This document shows, one piece after another, positions 27,338 to 35,634 of a stretch of 53,094 nt of DNA. A program made the position numbers and the translations under genes. How positions within the stretch are numbered: position 1 is the first letter of the stretch; each line of letters starts with the position of its first letter. Below the pieces are notes generated by a model. That model was not told the origin of the DNA. It worked only from the letters and a program-made list of their open reading frames with translations, and did not search any database. This stretch comes from an uncultured Bacteroidales bacterium (GTDB taxonomy: Bacteria > Bacteroidota > Bacteroidia > Bacteroidales > Paludibacteraceae): the NCBI GenBank assembly GCA_902784425.1, contig CACZUS010000011.1, forward strand, positions 1 through 53,094, written 5' to 3'.

Positions 27338-27520
27338 ATGAAGTTTTCGGAATTTTACAAGCTGCTAGAAGCCAACGGATGGACTATCAGCGAGGGAAAG
27401 AGACATATACATTATGTCCATCCAGATTATCCGTACTTCATACCAGTCGGGCGACACAAATCAAAGGAGATACCAAAAGGCACGCTCGAAAAGATGATGA
27501 AGCAGGCTGGGTTGAAGTGA
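27338..27520 (+). CDS. hicA: HicA-family mRNA interferase toxin
   Basis: 60-residue double-stranded-RNA-binding-fold toxin. It reads KFSEFYKLLEANGW, then GKRHIHYVHP with the conserved His-containing strand, then PVGRHKSKEIPKGTLEKMMKQAGL, the usual HicA end. The family cleaves mRNA when freed from HicB. The commonest motif is GSHH; here it is GKRHIH, and the His is retained. It is followed 58 nt later by hicB. Confidence 0.85.
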   Translation: MKFSEFYKLLEANGWTISEGKRHIHYVHPDYPYFIPVGRHKSKEIPKGTLEKMMKQAGLK

Positions 27521-27525
27521 GAACC

Positions 27526-27548
27526 GCACAGGCTATTAAAGCCTGTGC
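27526..27548 (+). promoter_or_regulatory. Hairpin between hicA and hicB
   Basis: GCACAGGCT and AGCCTGTGC form a perfect 9-bp stem with a 5-nt loop in the 58-nt gap. There is no T run (it is followed by TTGACATTTTG), so it is not a classic terminator; it may protect mRNA ends or set the toxin/antitoxin ratio. Confidence 0.5.
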
Positions 27549-27578
27549 TTGACATTTTGAACTTAAAAACATAAGCCT

Positions 27579-27977
27579 ATGAAAGCTGTTATTGAAAAAA
27601 GTACAGACGGAGGTTTTTCCGTTTACTCAGACGAGGTTGAGGGATCTTTCGGTTATGGTCTGACGGAAGAAGAGGCGAAGAAGGATTTCATCGAAATATT
27701 GGATGAACAAGCTGAATTTTACAAGGAACGTACTGGAGAATATCCAAAATGGTATTCAAAGAACGGGTACGAGGTGGATTACCACTACGACCTATCGGGA
27801 TTTTTCAAGGCATTTCCATTCATCAACGCTACAGCATTCGCAAAAGCATTAGGCATAAACTCTTCCCAAATGAGAAAATACAAGTCTGGCATTGTTCCTG
27901 TCTCTGACAAGCAGTTAAGGAGAGTGCAAGCAAAATACGACACGATAGTAGAACAAATGCGGAATGTTAGGTTCTGA
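27579..27977 (+). CDS. hicB: HicB-family antitoxin with HTH domain
   Basis: 132 residues. The N-terminal half is the degraded RNase-H-like HicB fold (MKAVIEKSTDGGFSVYSDEVEGSFGYGLTEEEAKKDFIEIL), which masks HicA. The C-terminal half (FPFINATAFAKALGINSSQMRKYKSGIVPVSDKQLRRVQ) is a helix-turn-helix of XRE type expected to bind the operator at 27292-27307. Longer HicB forms with an HTH are common in Bacteroidota. Confidence 0.85.
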   Translation: MKAVIEKSTDGGFSVYSDEVEGSFGYGLTEEEAKKDFIEILDEQAEFYKERTGEYPKWYSKNGYEVDYHYDLSGFFKAFPFINATAFAKALGINSSQMRKYKSGIVPVSDKQLRRVQAKYDTIVEQMRNVRF

Positions 27978-28005
27978 CCGCGCAAACAGAACTTTTTGAC
28001 AACTG

Positions 28006-28034
28006 GGGACGTGCCTAATAGTGCGTCCCTTTTA
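28006..28034 (+). terminator. Terminator after hicB
   Basis: GGGACG and CGTCCC pair around a 12-nt loop and are followed by TTTT, 29 nt past the hicB stop. Confidence 0.65.
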
Positions 28035-28110
28035 TTGCTAGCAAGACACCGAAAGAAATCAAAACCACCGAAATTTTCATCAACCAATCATTCACACAAT
28101 TTATTCAGAA

Positions 28111-28134
28111 CAATGATTTTATAGAATTCACCTT
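28111..28134 (-). repeat. Recurring intergenic palindrome, copy c
   Basis: On the minus strand GGTGAATTCTATAAAATCAT. It sits just upstream of the T-rich tract and tRNA promoter. Confidence 0.5.
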
Positions 28135-28167
28135 ATTTTTTTTCTTTTTTTTCAAACAAAAAAATAT

Positions 28168-28175
28168 TACCTTTG
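28168..28175 (+). promoter_or_regulatory. tRNA-Leu promoter -7 element
   Basis: TACCTTTG 15 nt before the tRNA, preceded by a T-rich and A-rich stretch. No exact TTG was found at -33. Confidence 0.55.
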
Positions 28176-28189
28176 CAAAGGTACATTAA

Positions 28190-28272
28190 ACCCGGGTGGT
28201 GAAATGGTAGACACGCTAGTTTCAGGTACTAGTGACCGCGAGGTTGTGTGAGTTCGAGTCTCATCCCGGGTA
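28190..28272 (+). tRNA. tRNA-Leu (anticodon CAG)
   Basis: 83 nt that fold as a class II tRNA: acceptor ACCCGGG/CCCGGGT, D-arm GGTGAAATGGTAGACAC, anticodon stem CTAGT/ACTAG with loop TTCAGGT (CAG), a variable arm GTGACCGCGAGGTTGTG region, and T-loop TTCGAGT. No CCA is encoded. The first pair is A-T instead of the more usual G-C of tRNA-Leu. It lies 28 nt upstream of the amidase gene. Confidence 0.93.
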
Positions 28273-28300
28273 CAACAAGTTAAAATGGGTTTCGTAGAAA

Positions 28301-31300
28301 ATGGGTATCGTGAAACAATCTTCTCTTTTCTTTATTGCGAAATTATGCATTTTAGGAGTGTTACTTGGCGGCACATCCACAACTTGCTGTGCTCAAGATC
28401 CAGTTATCCTGCCCGATTCCTGTTTCAAATCTGTTATATACCATCTGCAAGAGCAGAATAGTATTTTAAAGCAAAATAAGATTGGCTACGATAGCATCAT
28501 CCCCATCAAATCGAAAAAAACGGTTCGCATCTATGCAAACAAATATTTGGAAAGCATACCTTTTCGTGAAGAGGTGGTGAAATCAATAAAAGATTCCCTG
28601 AAAAAATATCTGACCAGCAATTACAGCAACTATAAGGTTGAGATGTACATCAACCAATATGAGATATCAGACCTTGTACCCAATATTTACCGAGAAAATT
28701 ACAAAATTGACAAAGAACGTCTTGAAAAGCATCGCTCTGATGGTACGGCTTTCGTCACCAACCTGAGTAATCGGTCTCAACCCACTCTCGGATTGCTTAA
28801 CAATAATCTTGCCGTATGGCCTAGTCACGGCTGGTATTTCGGGCGCAAAGAGAACGAATGGACTTGGCAACGTCCTCACCTGTTTACCGTAACGGAAGAC
28901 ACCTATACGCTTGGGTATGTTCTGCCCTACCTCGTTCCTATGTTGGAAAACGCAGGTGCTTACGTCATGCTACCTAGAGAACGAGACACTCAGCTCAACG
29001 AAGTGATTGTAGACAATGACGACTACGAAACCTTCTTTTATGAAGAGTGCCATGACAAAGTAAACAAGTGGAGACGAGGCGACACCACAGGATTCGCCAA
29101 TCCTCGTGAACTATATCGTGAAGGAGAAAACCCTTTCTGCTATGGCACATACAGAAAAATCAAAACCAGCAAAGAGGGTATGGGATATGCCAACTGGACT
29201 CCTGAAATTCCTGAATCGGGCGACTATGCCGTCTACATCTCCTATCATTCATACGAGAACAGTGCCACTGACGCACACTATACCGTATACCACACGGGCG
29301 GTGCCACAGAATTCCTCGTCAACCAAAAAATGGGCGGAAGCACATGGATTTATTTAGGCACCTTCAATTTCAAGAAAGGTACCAACCCGAGCATCGGACG
29401 CGTAGAGCTCTCTAACAAAAGCAAAAGCAACAACGATATCATCACGGCAGACGCCGTCAGATTCGGTGGAGGATATGGCAACATCGGACGATTGAACCAA
29501 CAAGACTCCGTCATCTACAGTAACAAACCTCGCTACTTAGAGGGCGCTCGTTACTGGCTTCAATGGGCTGGCTATTCAGACTCAATCTACAACAGAAACG
29601 ATTACAAAGATGACTACAAAGATGACTATATGTGCCGTGGTCACTGGGTAAACGACCTCATCGGAGGTTCCTCCAAATCGCCTAACACCACAGGCAAGAA
29701 CATTCCAATACAACTATCCATGGGATTCCACACGGATGCTGGTCAAGTGTTTAACGACAGCATCATTGGAACAATGTCCATCTATATGTCTGAGAGCAAT
29801 GGTTCACGCAACTATACCAACGGGCAACGCAGAATCGTCTCTCGCGACCTAGCCGATATCATACAAACCCAAATTGTCAACGACATTCGAAACACCTACC
29901 GTCCCGATTGGACAAGAAGAAAGTTAACCGACGCATCTTACTATGAAGCAAGAGTGCCAGAAGTTCCCACATTCCTGTTGGAACTACTCTCCCATCAAAA
30001 CTTCACCGACATGCGTTACGGATTAGACCCTCACTTCCGTTTCACTGTAAGTAGGTCTATTTACAAAGGTATACTGAAGTTCTTAGCCTACCAGCAAGAA
30101 AGAGAATACGTTATACAGCCTCTACCTGTAAATACGTTCGGTGCAGAATTTGTCAACGAGGAGAACAATGTGATACGCCTTAGTTGGGCGGCACAGCAGG
30201 ATAGCCTCGAACCAACGGCGACACCAGACTATTACATCCTCTACACAGCCAATGACGAAGGTGGTTGGAACAATGGTGAAATCATCCGCTCAACATTTAC
30301 ACATGTAACATTAGAGCCGAAAAAAATATACCGATTTAAAGTGACCGCCGTCAACAAAGGAGGTGAAAGTTTTCCTTCTGAAGAATTGGCTGTCGGATAT
30401 GTGCCTAATACACCTAAAACGGCACTCATCATCAACGGTTTCCATCGTGTATCCGCTCCTGAGTGGTTTGACACACCAGACTACTCTGGATTCCTCGACA
30501 ACCTAGATCAAGGCGTTCCCGACAAGTACGACCTCAGCTATACAGGCAGTCAGTACGCATTCAATAAAAGATCCAAATACAGGAACAATGCCAATCCTGG
30601 ACATGGAGCTTGTTACGCTCTGTTTGAAAACGAAAAGATAGCAGGTAACACCTTCAATTTCACATATATTCATGGAAAAGCCATCATGGCTGCTGGTTAC
30701 TCATTTGTCTCTTGTAGCGACGAGGTGGTGAAAGCGGGACTGATTCGCTTGAAAAACTACAGATTCCTCGATTTGATTTTAGGCGAGGAGAAAAGTACTT
30801 TAGTCGGACAAGAGACTCGCTACCAACTGTTTCCTAGTAGTCTGAGACAACCCATACGACAATATCTAATGAGACAACAAGGTAACATCTATGTCAATGG
30901 AGCTTATGTTGCCTCCGATCTTTATGAACGAGACTCATGCGACACAGAGGCTATCCAATTTGCAGAACGCGTATTGAAATACAAATTAGGTGAGAGTAAA
31001 TTAAAAACAAAGGGATTGCTATCCAACTATTTCTCCCCATGGAAAATATTCAAACAGAAATATTACCATTATTGCAACATTCCAAACTCTAAGCAATACG
31101 CAGTGGAGGTGCCGGATGCGCTCGACATATCCAACGGGTCCAAAGTGATTCACTCCTTCGAGGGAAGCAACCTTCCTGCCACCGTGGGCTATAACGGGCG
31201 ATACAAAACCATCATCTCGGCTGTTCCTTTCGAAAGCATTGAAAGTGAGAAGGAAAGATTGAAGTTGATGAAAGAGATCATCCAATTTTTTGAAAAGAAG

Positions 31301-31303
31301 TAA
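28301..31303 (+). CDS. Secreted N-acetylmuramoyl-L-alanine amidase-like protein with golvesin and FN3 domains
   Basis: 1000 residues with an N-terminal signal peptide. An Amidase_3-like zinc hydrolase core can be traced: H176 (WPSHGWY), E199 (FTVTEDTYT), H477 (GFHTDAG) and probable catalytic E561 (FLLELLSH). Between the second and third ligands sits a beta-sandwich at about 280-390 (YANWTPEIPESGDYAVYISY, WIYLGTFNFKKG), similar to golvesin/xanthan-lyase carbohydrate-binding domains. A fibronectin type III domain (605-700) and an unassigned C-terminal domain (705-1000, INGFHRVSAPEWF) follow. It probably cuts peptidoglycan stem peptides. The upstream T-loop of tRNA-Leu ends 28 nt before the start. 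Confidence 0.75.
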   Translation: MGIVKQSSLFFIAKLCILGVLLGGTSTTCCAQDPVILPDSCFKSVIYHLQEQNSILKQNKIGYDSIIPIKSKKTVRIYANKYLESIPFREEVVKSIKDSLKKYLTSNYSNYKVEMYINQYEISDLVPNIYRENYKIDKERLEKHRSDGTAFVTNLSNRSQPTLGLLNNNLAVWPSHGWYFGRKENEWTWQRPHLFTVTEDTYTLGYVLPYLVPMLENAGAYVMLPRERDTQLNEVIVDNDDYETFFYEECHDKVNKWRRGDTTGFANPRELYREGENPFCYGTYRKIKTSKEGMGYANWTPEIPESGDYAVYISYHSYENSATDAHYTVYHTGGATEFLVNQKMGGSTWIYLGTFNFKKGTNPSIGRVELSNKSKSNNDIITADAVRFGGGYGNIGRLNQQDSVIYSNKPRYLEGARYWLQWAGYSDSIYNRNDYKDDYKDDYMCRGHWVNDLIGGSSKSPNTTGKNIPIQLSMGFHTDAGQVFNDSIIGTMSIYMSESNGSRNYTNGQRRIVSRDLADIIQTQIVNDIRNTYRPDWTRRKLTDASYYEARVPEVPTFLLELLSHQNFTDMRYGLDPHFRFTVSRSIYKGILKFLAYQQEREYVIQPLPVNTFGAEFVNEENNVIRLSWAAQQDSLEPTATPDYYILYTANDEGGWNNGEIIRSTFTHVTLEPKKIYRFKVTAVNKGGESFPSEELAVGYVPNTPKTALIINGFHRVSAPEWFDTPDYSGFLDNLDQGVPDKYDLSYTGSQYAFNKRSKYRNNANPGHGACYALFENEKIAGNTFNFTYIHGKAIMAAGYSFVSCSDEVVKAGLIRLKNYRFLDLILGEEKSTLVGQETRYQLFPSSLRQPIRQYLMRQQGNIYVNGAYVASDLYERDSCDTEAIQFAERVLKYKLGESKLKTKGLLSNYFSPWKIFKQKYYHYCNIPNSKQYAVEVPDALDISNGSKVIHSFEGSNLPATVGYNGRYKTIISAVPFESIESEKERLKLMKEIIQFFEKK

Positions 31304-31374
31304 AAATCGATATTAATCAAAAAGATGAGGGGATTATATATCCGAGTTTCTTTCATTTCTCCAAAATATTAAAC

Positions 31375-31382
31375 TATCTTTG
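31375..31382 (+). promoter_or_regulatory. -7 element for the muiA-like operon
   Basis: TATCTTTG about 53 nt upstream of the first DUF4139 gene. The -33 region is only T-rich. Confidence 0.4.
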
Positions 31383-31434
31383 GAATCTCATCATGTAGAA
31401 TATCAGGTTTAAAACACAAAAACATACATATCAA

Positions 31435-33627
31435 ATGAAGCGATTTATTCATCTTATCTTACTACTAACATTTGTTGCAAGCTATGCCAATGCAGCAGAC
31501 ACCCTAACAACACAATCGAAGATTGAAGAGGTGACTATTTACAAGCAAGGAGCAATGGTTGAGCGAACCGCACACGTGAAAATACCAGCGGGCGTATCAA
31601 TCATAAAGATTCCCATGATCAGTCATAAACTTGACCAAAAGAGTGTTCAGGTTGGAATCTCCAATTCAGACATCACATTGGGAAAAGTAGATGTCATTAT
31701 GGAGGTGACGAACAAAGATTCTTTCGTGAAAGCCAATAAAAAATTGGTCGATAGGATATCCGTCGTAAGAGACTCTATCCAGATATTGACATCGCTAAAA
31801 AGCACATTGAAAAATGAAAAGAGAATTGTCATTTCCAATGATAATATAGGAGGAAAGAAAGGATTCTCAGCAGAGCAACTAAGCGGCATTGCCTCCTTTA
31901 TGAGAAAAGACCTCAACGAGATTGCCGACAACACATTGAAATACGATCGATTGTATGATGACCTCACAAGAGAGTATCGCATTTCACGTCAGCAATTGCA
32001 ACTGCTCGACGAACGTGCATTAAAGCCCAAAGCTGCCATTCTTCTTTCTCTGACCTCTCCCACCTCATCAGAGACCGACATCACCATTAGCTATATCATC
32101 AAAGATGCCCAATGGAAACCGTTTTACGAACTGCATGTTTTTGAAAAAACGGCCACAATGAATATTAACAAAAAGATTTTTGTATCACAGAAATCACAAG
32201 AGGATTGGAATGAAATCAAAATGACCGTGACGAAATCCAATCCAACAAAAAACAACAAGAAACCTGAGTTGACTCGCTACACACTTCCTCACCAAATCGT
32301 GACGTCCAAAAACACTCAAACCACAAAAGTATCTGAAAACAACATGGTAAAAGTTTTTGGTGTGGTACGCGATGAGAAAGGCAGTTTACAAGGTACGCAT
32401 GTTTCAGTCGGCAACATCTCTACAGAAACAGACGCATCGGGATTTTATGAAATATTAGCGCCTGCATATTCTACGATTGTATTTTCTCATTCAGGGCACT
32501 CTTCTATTCAACGGAAAACCACAAACGAGAATGTCAACATGATAAATATTAATTTGGCGGAAGATGCCTCAAAAATATATGCAGAAAAAAACTATGAAAT
32601 AGAGGAAGAGGCAGCAGAAACTGATATTACTGATATTATAGGTCTTAAAGGTAGTGTTGATAACGCCCTAAAAGGACGTGTTTCAGGAGTTCAGGCTTCT
32701 GCATCTTCAGGTCAGCCAGGTGCTGAGTCATCTGTTCGTATCCGTGGCACGTCAACGTTGACAGGTAACTCTCAAACTCTTTATGTAGTAGATGGTATGC
32801 CAATCGAAGGTGGAAAGCAAAGTGCAGAATCTAACCCATTGGCATCAATTAACCCTGCTGATATCGTATCAATGGAGGTTTTGAAGGATGCATCTGCAAC
32901 AGCTATCTATGGCTCACGCGCTGCAAATGGTGTCGTCATAATCACCACTAAAAAAGGTGCGAAAACAGGAAGTGATTTATACAATTCGGTATTCTCCAAT
33001 TTGGAAGATTATACGGAAACATCGGCAGGGTTAAACTCCATACCTTCTGATGGGGCGGAGCATGAAGCTGCACTGCAGCAAGAAGAGATCTCTGTCCACT
33101 ACACCTACTATGCGGCACCAAAAATCACACCTAACGTATATATGTTGGCTGAGATTCCGCACTGGAAGGATTTCCAGTTTTTGCCAGGCAAACTGAGAGT
33201 CTTCTCTGACAACACCTATACCGGCGAATCATATTGGACGCCAAAAGATATTGAAGACACACTTCATTTCTCTCTGGGCGTGGATAAGAACGTGGGAATA
33301 GAGAGACAATTACAAGTTACCAAACAAAAGAAGAATCTTTTCAACACAAGAGATAAGATCAAAAGAGAATGGCTCATCACTGTAAAAAACAACAAAGAAG
33401 TAACCATTGACATCACGGTAGAGGATCAGATTCCTGTTGCGCAAAGTGATGCCGTAAAGGTAAACCTAATTGACAATGGAGGAGCCACACTGAACGAGTC
33501 GGATGGCAAATTGACCTGGAAGCTGAAATTAGCCCCAGGAGAAAAGAAAGAGATAAAATTCATATACGAAGTGATAATCAAAGACAGTTCCGTTTATGAC
33601 AGTTTAATAACCGATGAAAATTTATAA
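31435..33627 (+). CDS. MuiA-family DUF4139 protein with embedded SusC-type plug domain
   Basis: 730 residues, signal peptide to about residue 21. The N-terminal DUF4140-type domain (30-130, [21 protein letters not shown]) is followed by helices (about 95-190), then a beta region (200-290). A carboxypeptidase-regulatory-like domain lies at 305-375 ([26 protein letters not shown]). Residues 403-511 then match a SusC-type TonB-receptor plug: [69 protein letters not shown]4139 resumes (535-730). No TonB box or 22-strand barrel exists, so it is not a transporter. The adjacent paralog lacks the plug. Function unknown; surface or periplasmic binding is an inference. Confidence 0.8.
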   Translation: MKRFIHLILLLTFVASYANAADTLTTQSKIEEVTIYKQGAMVERTAHVKIPAGVSIIKIPMISHKLDQKSVQVGISNSDITLGKVDVIMEVTNKDSFVKANKKLVDRISVVRDSIQILTSLKSTLKNEKRIVISNDNIGGKKGFSAEQLSGIASFMRKDLNEIADNTLKYDRLYDDLTREYRISRQQLQLLDERALKPKAAILLSLTSPTSSETDITISYIIKDAQWKPFYELHVFEKTATMNINKKIFVSQKSQEDWNEIKMTVTKSNPTKNNKKPELTRYTLPHQIVTSKNTQTTKVSENNMVKVFGVVRDEKGSLQGTHVSVGNISTETDASGFYEILAPAYSTIVFSHSGHSSIQRKTTNENVNMININLAEDASKIYAEKNYEIEEEAAETDITDIIGLKGSVDNALKGRVSGVQASASSGQPGAESSVRIRGTSTLTGNSQTLYVVDGMPIEGGKQSAESNPLASINPADIVSMEVLKDASATAIYGSRAANGVVIITTKKGAKTGSDLYNSVFSNLEDYTETSAGLNSIPSDGAEHEAALQQEEISVHYTYYAAPKITPNVYMLAEIPHWKDFQFLPGKLRVFSDNTYTGESYWTPKDIEDTLHFSLGVDKNVGIERQLQVTKQKKNLFNTRDKIKREWLITVKNNKEVTIDITVEDQIPVAQSDAVKVNLIDNGGATLNESDGKLTWKLKLAPGEKKEIKFIYEVIIKDSSVYDSLITDENL
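32641..32967 (+). other. SusC-type plug-domain segment inside the DUF4139 gene
   Basis: Encodes residues 403-511. Codon choice here is T-ending and GGT/GCT/TCT-rich, like highly expressed SusC genes, while the flanks prefer A/C-ending codons and AAA/AAC runs. The insertion is absent from the paralog at 33632-35497. It is consistent with transfer of a receptor segment into this gene. Confidence 0.65.
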
Positions 33628-33631
33628 TCTT

Positions 33632-35497
33632 ATGAAGACACAACATATAATCAAAACAATATTAGCAGGATGTATTTCTCTCTGCTGCTTATCTACATTC
33701 GCCGCACAAGAAGCGACATCCAAAATAACCGACGTCATGGTCTATCCACAGGGAGCCATGGTTAGTCGTGTGGCCAACGTTAATGTAAAACCAGGACAGT
33801 CGGAGGTGAAGATACCATTAATAACTCCATTGCTTGATAAGAAATCTATTCAAGTAGGGATAAAGAGAGGAGATGTGACGCTTGTTTCGGTCGATTATGA
33901 TGTGGAAGTTCCCAACAGCAAGCAAATCACAAAAGAGGCCAACACACTGAACAAAAGAGCAGGCATTCTTCGTGACTCCATCGATATGCTAAAAGAGAAA
34001 AACAGCGTATTACGTAATGAACGTGAATTGATACTTAAAAGTAACAACATCGGAGGTGAAAATGGATTCACGGCAACGACTCTACAAGGCATCGCTTCAT
34101 ACGTCCGTAAAGACTTAAATGAGATTGCCTCACTTGAATACAAGAATCAAAAGAAGATCGAACAACTTCAAAAAGAGCTGACTAGCAACGAACAAAAAGT
34201 CAATCTTCTATATGACAAACAGATCGAGCCAAAGAGTTTCCTCAAACTCACGTTAAGTGCTCGCATGGGAACCAATTGCGACATCAACATTCAATACTTC
34301 GTAAGGAACGCATCTTGGATGCCTTTCTATGAAACAAGAATCACAAAAGCTGACAAGCACCTTCATCTGATTCAGAAAGCATACGTCAGCCAAGGAAGCA
34401 AAGAGAAATGGGGAAATGTGAAACTATCCCTATCTCAAAACGATCCAACTGTCAGCAATGAGAAACCAGAGTTGACAAAGCATTTCATTCCCAATGGTTA
34501 CAATGACTATAGAAGAACCAATAGCATGCCATCAGATGAGAAAGAGTACATAAAGGTTTTAGGTATCGTACGAGATAAAGAAAACCCATTGAAGGGCGTA
34601 CTCATCTCATGCGGAGAAGATATCAAAACAGAAACTGACGAAAATGGATACTACGAACTTTTGGTTCCAATCTACGCTCGTGTAAAATATGAATTTGTAG
34701 GATATCAAACCTTCACCACCTCAGCAGAGGGACAAAATGTTGCCGTTAGAAATGTGGAATTAGGTCCATATTCCAAATTGAGCAATACCATCGAGAGCAA
34801 TCTGTTTATGGATTACGCATCTCAAAACAAGATTCAGATCAATAAGAGCAAGAGTCAAAGCAGTGATATGGAAGCTAACATTCCTCAAATGGTCATTCGA
34901 AACTACATATCTGACATTGCAGGTAAGAACACGATTCCTGATGATGCAGCCGACCACGAGATTGTTGTAAAAGACATGTCCATCAATGCTGAATACAACT
35001 TTTTTGCCGTTCCGAAAATATCAAAGGATGTCTATCTCGTTGCATCCATTCCTGATTGGAAGAAACTAGACTTGCTGGATGGTAAGGTGAAACTCTTCCT
35101 CAACAACATGTACATGGGCGAAAGTTTCATCAACACAAGACAGACAGAAGACACGCTTCACCTCTCCATCGGAAAGGATAGAGACTTGGCTGTTGATCGT
35201 AAGGAATTGAAGAACTACTCATCCAAGAATCTGACAAAGACAACAGACAAAACAGAGAAGATATGGCAGATCACCGTTAAAAACAACAAAGCAGAGTCAG
35301 TGAAAATCACTGTTGAAGACCAATATCCAATCTCCACAACAGATGAAATCAAAGTGGAACTTACGGAAAGCAGCGGTGCCGAGGTTGATCCAATAGAGGG
35401 AAAACTCACATGGAAACTCACCTTAAAACCAGGAGAGAAAAAGGAGTTGAAATTCTCTTATACAGTTAAATCCAAAACAGAGGTTTTTGTAGAGTGA
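33632..35497 (+). CDS. MuiA-family DUF4139 protein, plug-free paralog
   Basis: 621 residues, signal peptide ending near FAA. It shows the same order as its neighbour: DUF4140-like N-domain (DVMVYPQGAMVSRVANVNV), coiled helices, beta region, carboxypeptidase-regulatory-like insert (KVLGIVRDKENPLKG, TETDENGYYEL) and C-terminal DUF4139 (AAVPKISKDVYL-type strand, EDTLHLSIGKDRDLAVDRKE). Where the neighbour has its plug there is only a short Ser/Asn-rich linker. I chose the ATG at 33632, 4 nt after the upstream stop; a start at 33614 would overlap it and lengthen the signal peptide. Cotranscription is likely. Confidence 0.8.
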   Translation: MKTQHIIKTILAGCISLCCLSTFAAQEATSKITDVMVYPQGAMVSRVANVNVKPGQSEVKIPLITPLLDKKSIQVGIKRGDVTLVSVDYDVEVPNSKQITKEANTLNKRAGILRDSIDMLKEKNSVLRNERELILKSNNIGGENGFTATTLQGIASYVRKDLNEIASLEYKNQKKIEQLQKELTSNEQKVNLLYDKQIEPKSFLKLTLSARMGTNCDINIQYFVRNASWMPFYETRITKADKHLHLIQKAYVSQGSKEKWGNVKLSLSQNDPTVSNEKPELTKHFIPNGYNDYRRTNSMPSDEKEYIKVLGIVRDKENPLKGVLISCGEDIKTETDENGYYELLVPIYARVKYEFVGYQTFTTSAEGQNVAVRNVELGPYSKLSNTIESNLFMDYASQNKIQINKSKSQSSDMEANIPQMVIRNYISDIAGKNTIPDDAADHEIVVKDMSINAEYNFFAVPKISKDVYLVASIPDWKKLDLLDGKVKLFLNNMYMGESFINTRQTEDTLHLSIGKDRDLAVDRKELKNYSSKNLTKTTDKTEKIWQITVKNNKAESVKITVEDQYPISTTDEIKVELTESSGAEVDPIEGKLTWKLTLKPGEKKELKFSYTVKSKTEVFVE

Positions 35498-35536
35498 AAT
35501 AGAAAGCAAAATGCCATTCAAGTTGATCATGCAACA

Positions 35537-35567
35537 TTGTAAAATAGGCTGAAATTTCATACCTTTG
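35537..35567 (+). promoter_or_regulatory. Consensus promoter of the GT2 gene
   Basis: TTG (35537-35539), a 20-nt spacer, and TACCTTTG (35560-35567): an exact Bacteroidota consensus. The leader is about 60 nt and contains palindrome copy d. Confidence 0.75.
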
Positions 35568-35580
35568 TGATAATTTAATC

Positions 35581-35603
35581 AGGTGAGTTCTATAACATCA
35601 CCG
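35581..35603 (+). repeat. Recurring intergenic palindrome, copy d
   Basis: AGGTGAGTTCTATAACATCA followed by CCG. GGTGAGTT pairs with AAC-TCACC (one bulge), giving a hairpin near the 5' end of the GT2 mRNA. Confidence 0.55.
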
Positions 35604-35634
35604 TTTTGCAATATTTAACTTGAATTTTTCACTT

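Larger units (their letters stand above)
27978..28189. other. Intergenic region between hicB and tRNA-Leu
   Basis: Contains the hicB terminator, palindrome copy c (28111-28134), a long T-rich tract (28135-28152) and the tRNA promoter. No gene was recognised. Confidence 0.5.

Noticed and set aside
27301-27552. 83-codon plus-strand frame overlapping hicA
   Set aside because: It starts inside the hicA operator and reads hicA in another frame; HicA matches a known family.
29599-29632. DYKDDYKDDY in the amidase, resembling a FLAG epitope
   Set aside because: It is a natural Asp/Lys/Tyr-rich loop with a 15-bp direct repeat, and lacks the DDDDK end; no vector sequence surrounds it.
31435-33627. 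Calling the plug-bearing gene a TonB-dependent receptor
   Set aside because: The plug is complete but there is no beta-barrel or TonB box, and both ends are MuiA/DUF4139 domains.
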